Source: Hydrogenophilaceae bacterium (GTDB lineage Bacteria; Pseudomonadota; Alphaproteobacteria; Caulobacterales; Aquidulcibacteraceae). From it: a stretch of DNA of 37,497 bases. The stretch is from contig JACAEE010000161.1 in the NCBI GenBank assembly GCA_013389015.1, positions 1-37,497 of the forward strand, written 5' to 3'. How positions within the stretch are numbered: position 1 is the stretch's first letter; each line of letters starts with the position of its first letter. The position numbers were made by a program, and so were the translations under genes. Below the pieces are notes generated by a model, which was not told the origin of the DNA, did no database searches, and was given only the letters and a program-made list of their open reading frames with translations. This document shows positions 19,784 through 27,631 of this stretch, in pieces.

Positions 19784-20704
19784 GTGCGCCGCATCAAGCA
19801 CCGGCATCTGCGCTGCCTCATCGAGCTCGCCGAAAGCGGCAAGGCCACCGCCGCCGCCAGCGCCCTCAACGTCTCCCAGCCGGCGGTGTCCAAGACGATA
19901 CGCGAGCTTGAAGAGATCCTTCAGACCCCCTTGTTCGAGCGCCACGGCGCCCTTCTGCGGCTGACGCCCCAGGGCCGCACCTTCCTGCGCTACGCGGAAG
20001 CCAGCCTCGCCGCGCTCGGCGACGGCGTGCGCATGAGCATGAGCGGCAGGCGCGCGCTGCACGAAGATGTCACCATCGGCGCGCTCTCTTCCGTGGCGGC
20101 GTCGTTTCTTCCCGACGTCGTCCTCGCGTTCGACCGTCCGGATTCGGTGCTCTTGCGCGTGATCACCGGACCGAACACGTATCTTCTCGACGAATTGCTC
20201 ACCGGCGCGATCGATCTTGTCGTCGGCGCCATGCCGGAGCGCACGCGCCTCGCGGCCTTGCGCTTCGAACATCTCTACGCCGATCGGATCACTTTCCTCG
20301 TGCGCCGCGGGCATCGCTTGTCGACCATGGATCATGTCGATCTGCGCGACGTCGCGGCCTATCCGGTCCTGGTGCCGGCGACGGCGTCCAACATCCGGCT
20401 TGCGCTGGATACGGCTTTCTCCAGCCAGGGCGTCGCGCACCTGCCGCGGCTCATCGAAGCCGCATCGCCCGAATTCGCGCGCGGCTTTGTGCGCAAGTCC
20501 GATGCGATCTGGGCGGCGTCGCTGGGCGCGTCGGAAGACGACGTGACCACCGGGCGCTTGACGCCGCTCAATCTCGACGCCGGCTATTTCGCCGTTCCCG
20601 TCGGCGTCACGACGCGCCGCACGGCGCGCCTCCCCGCGCAGGCGGCGCGGCTCGTGGAATGCATGCGCCGGGTCGCGGCGGCGCGGGGCGGCGGCCCCGA
20701 ATGA
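19784..20704 (+). CDS. LysR-family regulator, PcaQ/LigR-like
   Basis: The N-terminal winged helix-turn-helix is IKHRHLRCLIELAESGKATAAASALNVSQPAVSKTIRELE split over two helices, followed by LFERHGALLRLTPQG. A substrate-binding domain occupies the rest, with DLVVGAMPERTRL and FLVRRGHRL. The pattern RIKHRHLRCL at the start is typical of PcaQ and GbpR-type regulators. From the GTG at 19784 the protein has 306 residues, which fits the family. An ATG at 19694 in the same frame would add 30 residues with less typical codon use, and neither start has a good Shine-Dalgarno. It diverges from the ligK operon across a PcaQ-type box, so it probably activates that operon in response to protocatechuate or a pathway intermediate. 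Confidence 0.88.
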   Translation: MRRIKHRHLRCLIELAESGKATAAASALNVSQPAVSKTIRELEEILQTPLFERHGALLRLTPQGRTFLRYAEASLAALGDGVRMSMSGRRALHEDVTIGALSSVAASFLPDVVLAFDRPDSVLLRVITGPNTYLLDELLTGAIDLVVGAMPERTRLAALRFEHLYADRITFLVRRGHRLSTMDHVDLRDVAAYPVLVPATASNIRLALDTAFSSQGVAHLPRLIEAASPEFARGFVRKSDAIWAASLGASEDDVTTGRLTPLNLDAGYFAVPVGVTTRRTARLPAQAARLVECMRRVAAARGGGPE

Positions 20705-20720
20705 ACGCAGAGCGTCTGGA

Positions 20721-22043
20721 TCAGGCCGCGGCCGCGCTGACGCGCAGCGAAGGCTGAGAAACCGGTTCGCACCGCGCCGTCAGCGTGAAGATCGAGCCTG
20801 CGCCGGGCGTGCTTTGAATAGTGACGTCTCCGCCCATCAGGCGCGCGAACCGGCGCGTGAGCGCAAGGCCCAGACCGAGCCCGTCGCGGCTGCGCGTCAC
20901 GCCCGCATCGACCTGGTAGAACGGTTCAAAGATGCGCTCATGGTGGGCTTGATCCACCCCGCAGCCGGTATCGGCGACATGCAGGCGCAACAGGCCCGGC
21001 GCCGCAAGGATCTCGACCTGCACCCGCACCTCGCCGCGATCGGTGAACCGGCACGCGTTGTCGATGAGCGCGGCGGCGCATTGGGACAGTCGCCTGCGGT
21101 CGATCAGGACCTCGCCGGACGGGCAATCGACGAGACTCAGCGCATTGCCCCGTGCGGCGGCGAGCGGCGCGGCGGCGCGCATGACGTCCAGCACTGTGGC
21201 GCGTAGATCCGTTGGCTGAGGACAAAGGCGCAATTGATCGCAATCCAGCAAGGTGTAGTCGATCACATTGTCGATGAGCCCGAGCAGGCCGCGCCCCGAA
21301 CGGCCGATGCGGGACGCGTCCGACGCAGCCGCGGGGCGGTCGGCGAGGTCTTCCGCGAGCAGCTCGGCGTAATTGATGATGGCGTTGAGCGGCGTCCGCA
21401 ATTCATGGGTGATGACGGTCATGAACTGGGTCTTCACGCGGCTCGCCTCTTCGGCCGCCGCGCGCGCGGCTCTGGTGCGGTCGAGGGACTCGAACAGCGC
21501 CATTTGGTCCTGCTGCGCCCGGAAGGAGCGGAGCAGCGTGATCAGCAGCACGGGAGCGGCGATGTAATGGGTTCCGGCGAAACCGTGAATCAGCGTCGCG
21601 ACGGCCAGGCCCGCGAGCACCGGCGGCGCGATCGCTGCGGCGAATACGATCTTCGAATGCGAAAAGTAGACGAGCGCATTGATCAAGGCGCCGCACAACA
21701 TCGCGGCGGCGAAGAATCCGGCGGCGGCGCCGCCGATCGCCCACGCCGGCGCCCAGCTCAGCGCGTAGAGTGCGCCGGTGAACGCGCGCAGGCCGGCCGT
21801 CATCCACTCCGCTTTGCGCGCATCGCCCGCGCGCAGCGGCGCAATCCTTCCCATCCAATACGGCTCGACGAACCGTTCGGCGCACTGAACCGCCAGCACC
21901 CAAGCCGCGGCCCACCATCCGATCCAGACCCATGCGACGCTGGCGATGAGCATCTGAATGAACAGACGGTATACGCGCGAGCGCACACGGGCGTCGCTTG
22001 CAAGCGAGCCGATGCTTTGTCGAACCGGGTCGATGGCGCCCAT
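20721..22043 (-). CDS. Membrane sensor histidine kinase
   Basis: The protein has 440 residues from the ATG at 22043, which has GGGAG six bases upstream. About six hydrophobic segments lie between residues 25 and 172, leaving no large periplasmic domain. A short coiled-coil-like linker (DRTRAARAAAEEA) follows. The H-box is TVITHELRTPLNAIINYAEL with His213, the N-box has LIDNACRFTDRG with Asn329, and the G-boxes are DTGCGVDQ and GLGLGLALTRRF. No receiver domain or partner response regulator is present in the window, so it is an orphan kinase here. It converges with the LysR gene with 16 bases between stops. The signal sensed is unknown. Confidence 0.9.
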   Translation of the reverse strand: MGAIDPVRQSIGSLASDARVRSRVYRLFIQMLIASVAWVWIGWWAAAWVLAVQCAERFVEPYWMGRIAPLRAGDARKAEWMTAGLRAFTGALYALSWAPAWAIGGAAAGFFAAAMLCGALINALVYFSHSKIVFAAAIAPPVLAGLAVATLIHGFAGTHYIAAPVLLITLLRSFRAQQDQMALFESLDRTRAARAAAEEASRVKTQFMTVITHELRTPLNAIINYAELLAEDLADRPAAASDASRIGRSGRGLLGLIDNVIDYTLLDCDQLRLCPQPTDLRATVLDVMRAAAPLAAARGNALSLVDCPSGEVLIDRRRLSQCAAALIDNACRFTDRGEVRVQVEILAAPGLLRLHVADTGCGVDQAHHERIFEPFYQVDAGVTRSRDGLGLGLALTRRFARLMGGDVTIQSTPGAGSIFTLTARCEPVSQPSLRVSAAAA

Positions 22044-22248
22044 CCTCGGCTCCCTATCCGAGTGCGGCGGCATTCTCGCCCGCGAGTGGTAAACAAAGCG
22101 GCGGCGGCGCCGATGAACGCCTCTTTGCGAGGCAGGCGGGCGTCTACGAAAGATGGAGCCGCGCGAGACGCACGCGCGGCGCGCCGCGGCGCTAGTCAAG
22201 CGCGACCATTCCCGCCGCAGGATCGGTTGAGGAGAAGCGCCGCCGCCA

Positions 22249-22325
22249 TGGTGGTCGGGGGGAGACTTGAACTCCCGACCTCGGGGTTATGAATCCCGCG
22301 CTCTAACCAGCTGAGCTACCCGACC
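22249..22325 (-). tRNA. tRNA-Met (CAT anticodon)
   Basis: Read on the minus strand, the acceptor GGTCGGG pairs with CCCGACC, followed by discriminator A and an encoded CCA (22251-22249). The D-arm reads TAGCTCAGCTGGTTAGAGC, the anticodon loop is TTCATAA with anticodon CAT, and the T-arm has GGGAGTTCAAGTCTCCC. The total is 77 bases with CCA. The start of the D-arm (no fMet-type hallmarks such as a mismatched first pair) favours an elongator Met tRNA. One A-C mismatch closes the anticodon stem. A CAT-anticodon tRNA-Ile is possible in principle. Confidence 0.92.
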
Positions 22326-22512
22326 GTTCCGGCCGCCGGGGCGAGCCCCACGGGCGAAGGGCGCGACAGATAAGCGAGGCGCCGGCAGGAGGCAAGCGGG
22401 GCCCGGGGAAGCGGGCTGGGGAAAGCGCCTCCGCCGCGCGGAGTCCGGTTTTGGCCAGGCGGGCGGGCGCGGAGCGTGCTAATCGCGGGCGGCGAGCCAG
22501 GAGCGCCCCAAG

Positions 22513-23337
22513 ATGAGCGAACGCGCGCCCCCAGCCGGCGACTATGCGCTGGGAATCAATGATGTCGAAATCGAGCGGCTGGGGCTGCAGCACCGCGTCT
22601 GGCGGGCGCGGATGCTCGACCTTTGGCGCGCGGCGGGATTGCGCCAGGGGCTCTCTGCGCTCGACATCGGGTGCGGGCCGGGCTGGGCGAGCGTGGATCT
22701 GGCGGAGCTGGTCGGGCCCGGCGGGCGGGTGATCGCGGTCGATCGCGCGCCGCGCTTTCTGGCGCATGCGCGTGCGCTGAAAGCGGAACGGCGGCTCGGC
22801 TGGCTCGATGTGCGCGAGGGCGATGTGAGCGCGCCGCTGCCGGTCGATGCGCCTGTCGATTTCGCCTGGTGCCGGTGGGTGCTGGCGTTCGTCGCCGACC
22901 GCGCCGCGGCGCTTGGTGCGATCGCGGCTGCGGTGAAGCCGGGCGGCGTCGTGGCGATCCAGGAATATCTTGATTACGACGCGTGGTCGCTCATTCCGCG
23001 CGACGCGGCGTTCCAGCGCTTCGTGAACGCGGTGAGCGCGCATTGGCGCGCAGAAGGCGGCGAACCGGACACCGCGATCGAATTGCCCAAGCTGTTGGAT
23101 GCGGCGGGATTCACGCTGGTGCGGTTTGCGCCGATCGTGGACGTGGTGGAGCCGAACGACATGCTGTGGGCGTGGCCGGCGTCGTTCGTCGCCAGCGGCT
23201 CGGCGCGGATGGTGGAAGTCGGGCGGCTCTCGGCGGCGGACGCGGACGCTGCGCGCGCCGCGCTCGCGCGCACCGAAGCCGCCGGCGGGCGGATGACGAC
23301 GCCGATCACCGCCCACCTGATCGCGCGCAAGCGCTAG
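22513..23337 (+). CDS. Class I SAM-dependent methyltransferase
   Basis: The protein has 274 residues. The SAM-binding motif I is ALDIGCGPGWASVDLAE, motif II has RVIAVDRAPRFLAHA, and motif III is the region around DFAWCRWVLAFV, followed by AVKPGGVVAIQEYL. The fold is complete and of usual length. AGGAGC lies about nine bases before the ATG. It stands between tRNA-Met and the Lrp gene, with no operon partner. The substrate is unknown. Small-molecule methyltransferases of the UbiE/arsenite type share these motifs, but no arsenite-binding cysteine pattern is evident. Confidence 0.85.
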   Translation: MSERAPPAGDYALGINDVEIERLGLQHRVWRARMLDLWRAAGLRQGLSALDIGCGPGWASVDLAELVGPGGRVIAVDRAPRFLAHARALKAERRLGWLDVREGDVSAPLPVDAPVDFAWCRWVLAFVADRAAALGAIAAAVKPGGVVAIQEYLDYDAWSLIPRDAAFQRFVNAVSAHWRAEGGEPDTAIELPKLLDAAGFTLVRFAPIVDVVEPNDMLWAWPASFVASGSARMVEVGRLSAADADAARAALARTEAAGGRMTTPITAHLIARKR

Positions 23338-23388
23338 CCCCGCCCCGGGGGCGATATCGCCGCCCATACGCCGGTTTCGGTTGCGTTT

Positions 23389-23431
23389 GCGCAACGATGG
23401 GTCCATGGTCGGCCCAGTAGCGCAACAATAG
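23389..23431. promoter_or_regulatory. Direct repeat GCGCAACRATRG upstream of the Lrp gene
   Basis: GCGCAACGATGG (23389-23400) and GCGCAACAATAG (23420-23431) are 12-mers starting 31 bases apart, close to three helical turns. They lie 30-72 bases ahead of the TTG start of the Lrp/AsnC gene. TTGCGTTTGCGCAA (23381-23394) makes a further inverted repeat with the first copy. Self-regulation by an Lrp-type octamer is a reasonable guess. Confidence 0.35.
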
Positions 23432-23460
23432 CCCGCGGAACTGACGCCGGGGAGGAAAGA

Positions 23461-23955
23461 TTGCCGGAAGAACTGGACGCGATCGACGCCAAAATCCTTG
23501 ACCTCCTGCAGCAGGACGCCAGCCTCTCCATCGCCGAGATCGCCGATCGCGTCGGGCTCTCCTCTTCGCCTTGCTGGCGCCGGATCGAGCGGCTGAAGAA
23601 GAACGGCGTGATCCTCGCCCAGGTGACGCTGCTCGACCGCGAGAAACTGGGGCTCACCTTCGAAGTGATCGCCAGCGTGAAGCTGCAGCTGCCCAACCGT
23701 GAGAATTTGGAGAAGTTCGAGAGCGCCGTGCGCAAATGGCCGGAAGTCGTCGATTGCGCGACGGTGACCGGCGCGGTCGACTACATGCTGCGCATCGTCA
23801 CCACCGACATGCACGCCTATGATGATTTTCTGCGCGACAAGATCCTGTCGCTCGGCGTGGTCAGCGACGTGCAGTCGCGCATTGTCATGCGCGTCGCCAA
23901 GCGCACGACGGCCGCGCCGCTGGGGCTCGTCAGCGCGTACGTGCCGGCGCGGTGA
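23461..23955 (+). CDS. Lrp/AsnC family transcriptional regulator
   Basis: The protein has 164 residues from a TTG at 23461 preceded by GGAGGAAAGA. The N-terminal helix-turn-helix reads LDAIDAKILDLLQQDASLSI and IADRVGLSSSPCWRRIERL, with the typical SPCWRR turn. The RAM domain follows, with VVDCATVTGAVDYMLRIVT and DFLRDKILSLGVVSDVQSRIVM. Such proteins bind amino acids or related ligands and act as dimers/octamers. The target genes are not known. The neighbouring reductase gene (24025) and the gene itself are the nearest candidates. The length is normal. Confidence 0.93.
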   Translation: MPEELDAIDAKILDLLQQDASLSIAEIADRVGLSSSPCWRRIERLKKNGVILAQVTLLDREKLGLTFEVIASVKLQLPNRENLEKFESAVRKWPEVVDCATVTGAVDYMLRIVTTDMHAYDDFLRDKILSLGVVSDVQSRIVMRVAKRTTAAPLGLVSAYVPAR

Positions 23956-24024
23956 GCGACGATATCCCTCATTCCGGGTCCCGCTCCGCTCGGCCGGCAT
24001 GAAGGTGTGCACAAGGAGGCGCCG

Positions 24025-25023
24025 ATGACCAAGAACCGCCAGATCCATCTCGTCGAGACGCCGAAGGGCAAGCTCGGCGAAGAGCATTTCCGGCTGGTGG
24101 AGGCCGAAGCGCCAGCGGCCAAGGACGGGGAAATCCTCGTCCGCACACAGATCATTTCGCTCGATGCGGCCAACCGCGCCTGGATGCAGGGCGCGACGTA
24201 TCGTTCGGCGGTCGAGGCCGGCCAGGTGATGGCGGGCGGCGCGGTGGCCGAAGTGGTGGAGAGCAAGGCGGCGGGCTTTGCGCCCGGCGATCTCGTGTTC
24301 GCAGACACAGGCTGGCAGGATTACGCCGCGATCCCGGCGCGCGCTGCGCAGAAGGTCGCGCGCGTCGAGCCGCTGTCGAACCTCATCAGCATCTATGGCG
24401 TGGCCGGGCTGACGGCCTATTTCGGGCTGTTGAACGTGGGGCAGCCGAAGGCGGGCGAGACGGTGGTCGTTTCCGCCGCGGCGGGCGCGGTGGGCTCGAT
24501 CGTCGGGCAGATCGCGAAGATCAAGGGCTGCCGCGTGATCGGGATCGCAGGCGGCGCGGAAAAGTGCGCCTGGCTCAAGGGCGAGCTCGGCTTCGACGAG
24601 GCCGTCGACTACAAGGCCGCGCCCGTGTTCAAGGCGCTGAAGGCGGCGGCGCCGGAGGGCATCGACGTCTTCTTCGACAATACAGGCGGGGACATCTTCG
24701 AGGCCTGCCTGTTCCAGATGAAGCTCCGTGGACGGATCGTCTGCTGCGGGGCGGTGTCGCAATATGACGGCGCGCCCTCCCCGCATGGGCCGAGGGGCGT
24801 GCCCGGCCTCATCGTGGTGAAGCGGCTGCGCGTGGAAGGCTTCATCGTCAACGATTTCGACGCCGAGCGCGAGGCGGCGCTGGCGGAGCTGCGCGCCTGG
24901 GTGCGCGACGGCAAACTCAAGGTGCAGGAAGACGTGATCGAAGGCCTGGAGAATCTCCCGCGCGCGCTGATCGGGCTCCTCGCCGGCGAGAACCGCGGCA
25001 AGCGCATGGTGCGCGTGGTCTAG
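24025..25023 (+). CDS. Medium-chain NADP-dependent oxidoreductase (CurA/PTGR-like)
   Basis: The protein has 332 residues from the ATG at 24025, chosen because AAGGAGG lies five bases upstream. A GTG 18 bases before would have no such site. The N-terminus NRQIHLVETPKGKLGEEHF and the nucleotide-binding SAAAGAVGSIVGQIAKIKGCRVIGIAGG are hallmarks of the zinc-free leukotriene-B4-dehydrogenase / curcumin reductase group, with FDNTGGDIFEAC in the Rossmann domain. These enzymes reduce the double bond of alpha,beta-unsaturated carbonyls with NADPH. No catalytic zinc cysteines or histidines are visible. It may serve general detoxification or a catabolic role. No close operon partner is clear. Confidence 0.9.
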   Translation: MTKNRQIHLVETPKGKLGEEHFRLVEAEAPAAKDGEILVRTQIISLDAANRAWMQGATYRSAVEAGQVMAGGAVAEVVESKAAGFAPGDLVFADTGWQDYAAIPARAAQKVARVEPLSNLISIYGVAGLTAYFGLLNVGQPKAGETVVVSAAAGAVGSIVGQIAKIKGCRVIGIAGGAEKCAWLKGELGFDEAVDYKAAPVFKALKAAAPEGIDVFFDNTGGDIFEACLFQMKLRGRIVCCGAVSQYDGAPSPHGPRGVPGLIVVKRLRVEGFIVNDFDAEREAALAELRAWVRDGKLKVQEDVIEGLENLPRALIGLLAGENRGKRMVRVV

Positions 25024-25063
25024 CGGGCATGCTATCTTTCCCGTGACCGAAGGGATTGAAGCG

Positions 25064-25339
25064 ATGAATGATGCTGTCGGCCCCGGCGATCTGGTTCTCT
25101 GCGTCAACGCGGCCCCGAACCATGGCACGGGCGAGCCGGTGCCGTTGGTCGCCGGGGAGACCTATCGCGTGCTGTCGGTGTTGGATTTCGGCTGCCCGTG
25201 CGGGCGCTCGGACGCTTTGCTCGACGTCGGCATCGGCTTCGCCTGGTGCCAGACCCGCTTCCGGCTCTTGCCCAAGCCGAAGTTCGAAGCCAAACCGCGC
25301 CGCGTCTCTGTTCCGAAAGTGAAGGAGACGGTGCGCTGA
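25064..25339 (+). CDS. Small hypothetical protein with CPCG motif
   Basis: The protein has 91 residues from the ATG at 25064, with AAGGGA eight bases upstream. A longer start at 25043 is possible. The sequence shows a small beta-rich N-terminal part, GDLVLCVNAAPNHGTGEPVPL and LVAGETYRVLSVLDFGC divided in two, a CPCGRSD motif, then a basic tail. It has four cysteines, too few and too spread for a confident metal site. I do not recognise a known domain. It follows the reductase gene by 40 bases and converges with the C13 peptidase gene. Confidence 0.6.
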   Translation: MNDAVGPGDLVLCVNAAPNHGTGEPVPLVAGETYRVLSVLDFGCPCGRSDALLDVGIGFAWCQTRFRLLPKPKFEAKPRRVSVPKVKETVR

Positions 25340-25363
25340 ACGCCGGAATGTTCTGACCCGGCG

Positions 25364-26251
25364 CTACCGCGCGTCGCGCTCGACGCGCGCGAGGAGCGCG
25401 GCGGCGCGGGGGCCGACGTGCTTTTGCGGCTGCGACGGCGTGAGGCCCTGCTCGCTCTCCCACTGGGCGATGGTGCGCGTGGCCGCATCGAAGCCGGCGA
25501 TGAGGCCTGCGCCATTGCGCACGGCTTGGGAGAGGAAGGCGTCGCCGAAATAGGTCCAGTCGCGCGTGGGCTGGCAGCCGAACGAGGTGCGGTTATGCGC
25601 CGCCGCGGTGAGCACGATCGTGTTTTCGTCCATCAGCGGCGGGATGAACGCGCCGGCGAAACAGGACGAGACGATCACCACGCGCGTGCGGATGCCCGCG
25701 TCGGCGAGCGCGTCGCGCAGATGCACCGGCCTAAGCACCCCCTGCATCCGGTTGTGCTCGCGGATGGCCATGCCGCCGTCGGGATAGCCGTGCGAGGTGA
25801 GGAAGAGGACGACGAGATCCTCGCTCGGATCGATCAGCTCGCCGATGCGCCCGATGGCGGCGTTCAAATGGTACGGCGTGGCCGCGGGAAACGCGCGATC
25901 GCCCGGCGCGCCGACGCCGCCGGTCAGGACGATCGTGCGCCCCGCAGCGCCGAGATCGCGGCTCAGGATCGCGGCGCCCTCGCGCGCCTCGCTCTCGAAC
26001 ACCGGATCGCTCCAGAACCCCGCGACCAGGAGATAGACATCCGCCCGTCCGGGGCGGCCGGGTTGCAACGCGCCCAGCGCCTCGGCGAAGAGGCGCTGCT
26101 GCTGGGCAGCGGCGCGCGGGCTGAGCGCCAGCTCCAGGGCCCCGAAATTGCCGCCCAGCGGATCGCGCTGGGCGCCCGATTGCTGCGCGCTCGCTGTAGC
26201 GCACAACGCCAGCCCCAGCGCCAGCGCCGCCGCCAATCCCTTCTTGAGCAT
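25364..26251 (-). CDS. Secreted C13 (legumain/caspase-like) family peptidase
   Basis: The protein has 295 residues from the ATG at 26251, chosen because AGGAG lies seven bases upstream. A longer frame to 26332 has no such site. A signal peptide (MLKKGLAAALALGLALCATASA, shown as N-region, hydrophobic core and ASA cleavage site) ends near residue 22. The catalytic dyad of clan CD peptidases appears as LFLTSHGYPDGG (His154) and VVIVSSCFAGAF (Cys197), each after a hydrophobic strand. Similar C13 proteins are found in many proteobacteria with unknown roles. It is divergent from the DUF3754 gene. Target and activation are not known. Confidence 0.8.
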   Translation of the reverse strand: MLKKGLAAALALGLALCATASAQQSGAQRDPLGGNFGALELALSPRAAAQQQRLFAEALGALQPGRPGRADVYLLVAGFWSDPVFESEAREGAAILSRDLGAAGRTIVLTGGVGAPGDRAFPAATPYHLNAAIGRIGELIDPSEDLVVLFLTSHGYPDGGMAIREHNRMQGVLRPVHLRDALADAGIRTRVVIVSSCFAGAFIPPLMDENTIVLTAAAHNRTSFGCQPTRDWTYFGDAFLSQAVRNGAGLIAGFDAATRTIAQWESEQGLTPSQPQKHVGPRAAALLARVERDAR

Positions 26252-26369
26252 CCCAGCACTCCTAACGCGCGAGTCCGGGATCACCATGACTCTGCGTCCG
26301 CCGGGCGTGCAAGTGTCGCCGCCTCGCGACACTGGACAAGCCGCGCCCTTCCTTGCTCTGCTTCAGCCC

Positions 26370-27629
26370 ATGACCGGCCACGCGGCGCACGACGGCTACA
26401 TCCCCCTCCGCAAGGGCGAGCTCATCGCCGCGATGGCGCGCGCGGGCGGCCTGAGCGAGGCCGACGGCGCCCACTTCCCGGCGGTTTCGCGTCTCCTCTC
26501 CGCGATCCTCCACCACGAGGCGCACGAGCGTCTGGAGGCCTTGAAGGCGCTCTATGATCCCCTGGAGCCGGAGGCGCCGGAAGCGCGGCGCGTGACCGGC
26601 GAGGACGGCTTGCGCGCGTTCGAGGCGGCGTTCACCGAAGCGCTCGCGAAAGCCAACTTCACGGAGCTGACGCATGGCGTCGGCGTCGAAGGCCGCACGC
26701 GGCTGTTCACCGAGTTGAAGCTCAAGACGTCCGATCTTGGCATCCGCGCGATCCGCTATTTCGTCCGCGGCGCGCACAACGAAGAAGTGCAGGTCAAACG
26801 CTTTTTCCTCTTCCGCAAGAAGGTGACGGCCCCGTTCGTGGACGACGTCATCGTGCTCGTGGCGTTCAAGGACGAGAGCGAGATCAAGAAAAGCGCGCGC
26901 AAGCGCGTGTTCCAGATGCGGCGCGGCGTGCGGCCGGGCGCGGTGATGCTGAAGCGGTTCCGCAACGTGGCGGAAGAAGAACTCATCTCGCTGCACCCGG
27001 GCGCGAAGCCGGCGATGCCGCGGCGCGACCAGGTGATTCTGGCGGCGCCCGCGATTGCTGGGGGGCTGCCGGTGGCGCTGCAGCTCTGGCCCGCGCTCAG
27101 CGTGCTCTTCGCCATCGTCGCGATCTATTTCGGCGCGCAGGGCGCGGTTTCGCAATCGGAGCTGCAGCGCGCCGTGGCCGCGCTCTCGGGCCTCATCGCG
27201 GTCGGCGCGTTCGTGATGCGTCAGAAGCTCAAATACGAGCGTCAGACCCTGCTCTACCAGAAGCGGCTCTCCGACACGGTCTACTTCCGCAATCTCGCGA
27301 ACAACGCCGGCGTCATCGATTCGCTCGTCGCCGCCGGCGAGGAGCAGGACGCCAAGGAAGCGCTGCTCGCCTATTGGGCGCTGCGCCGCGCGCAAGGACC
27401 TCTCGCCAAGAGCCAGATCGACAAGGCGGCGGAGGACTTTCTGCGCGCGCACGGCGGGCGCGCCGTCGATTTCGAGATCGGCGATGCGCTCGCCAAGCTC
27501 GAGCGGTTGGGGGTGGTCGCGCGCAGCGGCGAAGCCTATGCCGCACAGCCCTGCGCGGAGGCGCTCAAGACCCTCGACGGCGTCTGGGACGCGATCTTCG
27601 CTTATGCGCAGCCGCAGGCCGCGGAATAG
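26370..27629 (+). CDS. DUF3754 (TMEM143-like) membrane protein
   Basis: The protein has 419 residues from the ATG at 26370. An ATG at 26286 in frame would add 28 residues and leave only 34 bases to the divergent peptidase gene. The DUF3754 features are YIPLRKGELI at the N-terminus, IRYFVRGAHNEEVQVKRFFL, VAFKDESEI, LKRFRNVAEEELISLHPG and two membrane helices near APAIAGGLPVALQLWPAL and VLFAIVAIYFG, then VYFRNLANN. Members are related to mitochondrial TMEM143. The function is unknown. It converges with the DUF2332 gene with two bases between stops. The shared upstream region with the C13 peptidase may be a divergent promoter. Confidence 0.68.
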   Translation: MTGHAAHDGYIPLRKGELIAAMARAGGLSEADGAHFPAVSRLLSAILHHEAHERLEALKALYDPLEPEAPEARRVTGEDGLRAFEAAFTEALAKANFTELTHGVGVEGRTRLFTELKLKTSDLGIRAIRYFVRGAHNEEVQVKRFFLFRKKVTAPFVDDVIVLVAFKDESEIKKSARKRVFQMRRGVRPGAVMLKRFRNVAEEELISLHPGAKPAMPRRDQVILAAPAIAGGLPVALQLWPALSVLFAIVAIYFGAQGAVSQSELQRAVAALSGLIAVGAFVMRQKLKYERQTLLYQKRLSDTVYFRNLANNAGVIDSLVAAGEEQDAKEALLAYWALRRAQGPLAKSQIDKAAEDFLRAHGGRAVDFEIGDALAKLERLGVVARSGEAYAAQPCAEALKTLDGVWDAIFAYAQPQAAE

Positions 27630-27631
27630 GC

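Noticed and set aside
21234-22292. A plus-strand frame ending in MVVGGRLELPTSGL
   Set aside because: This ending is the well-known false peptide read antisense through a tRNA gene, and the rest is antisense to the histidine kinase.
22303-25128. A 941-codon minus-strand open frame opposite the methyltransferase, Lrp and reductase genes
   Set aside because: The plus-strand genes have clear motifs and ribosome-binding sites. The antisense frame has low-complexity composition typical of a shadow.
25326-25352. CGCCGG/CCGGCG short hairpin between the small CPCG protein gene and the C13 peptidase gene
   Set aside because: A six-base GC stem without a T tract is expected by chance in such GC-rich DNA, so I do not call it a terminator.
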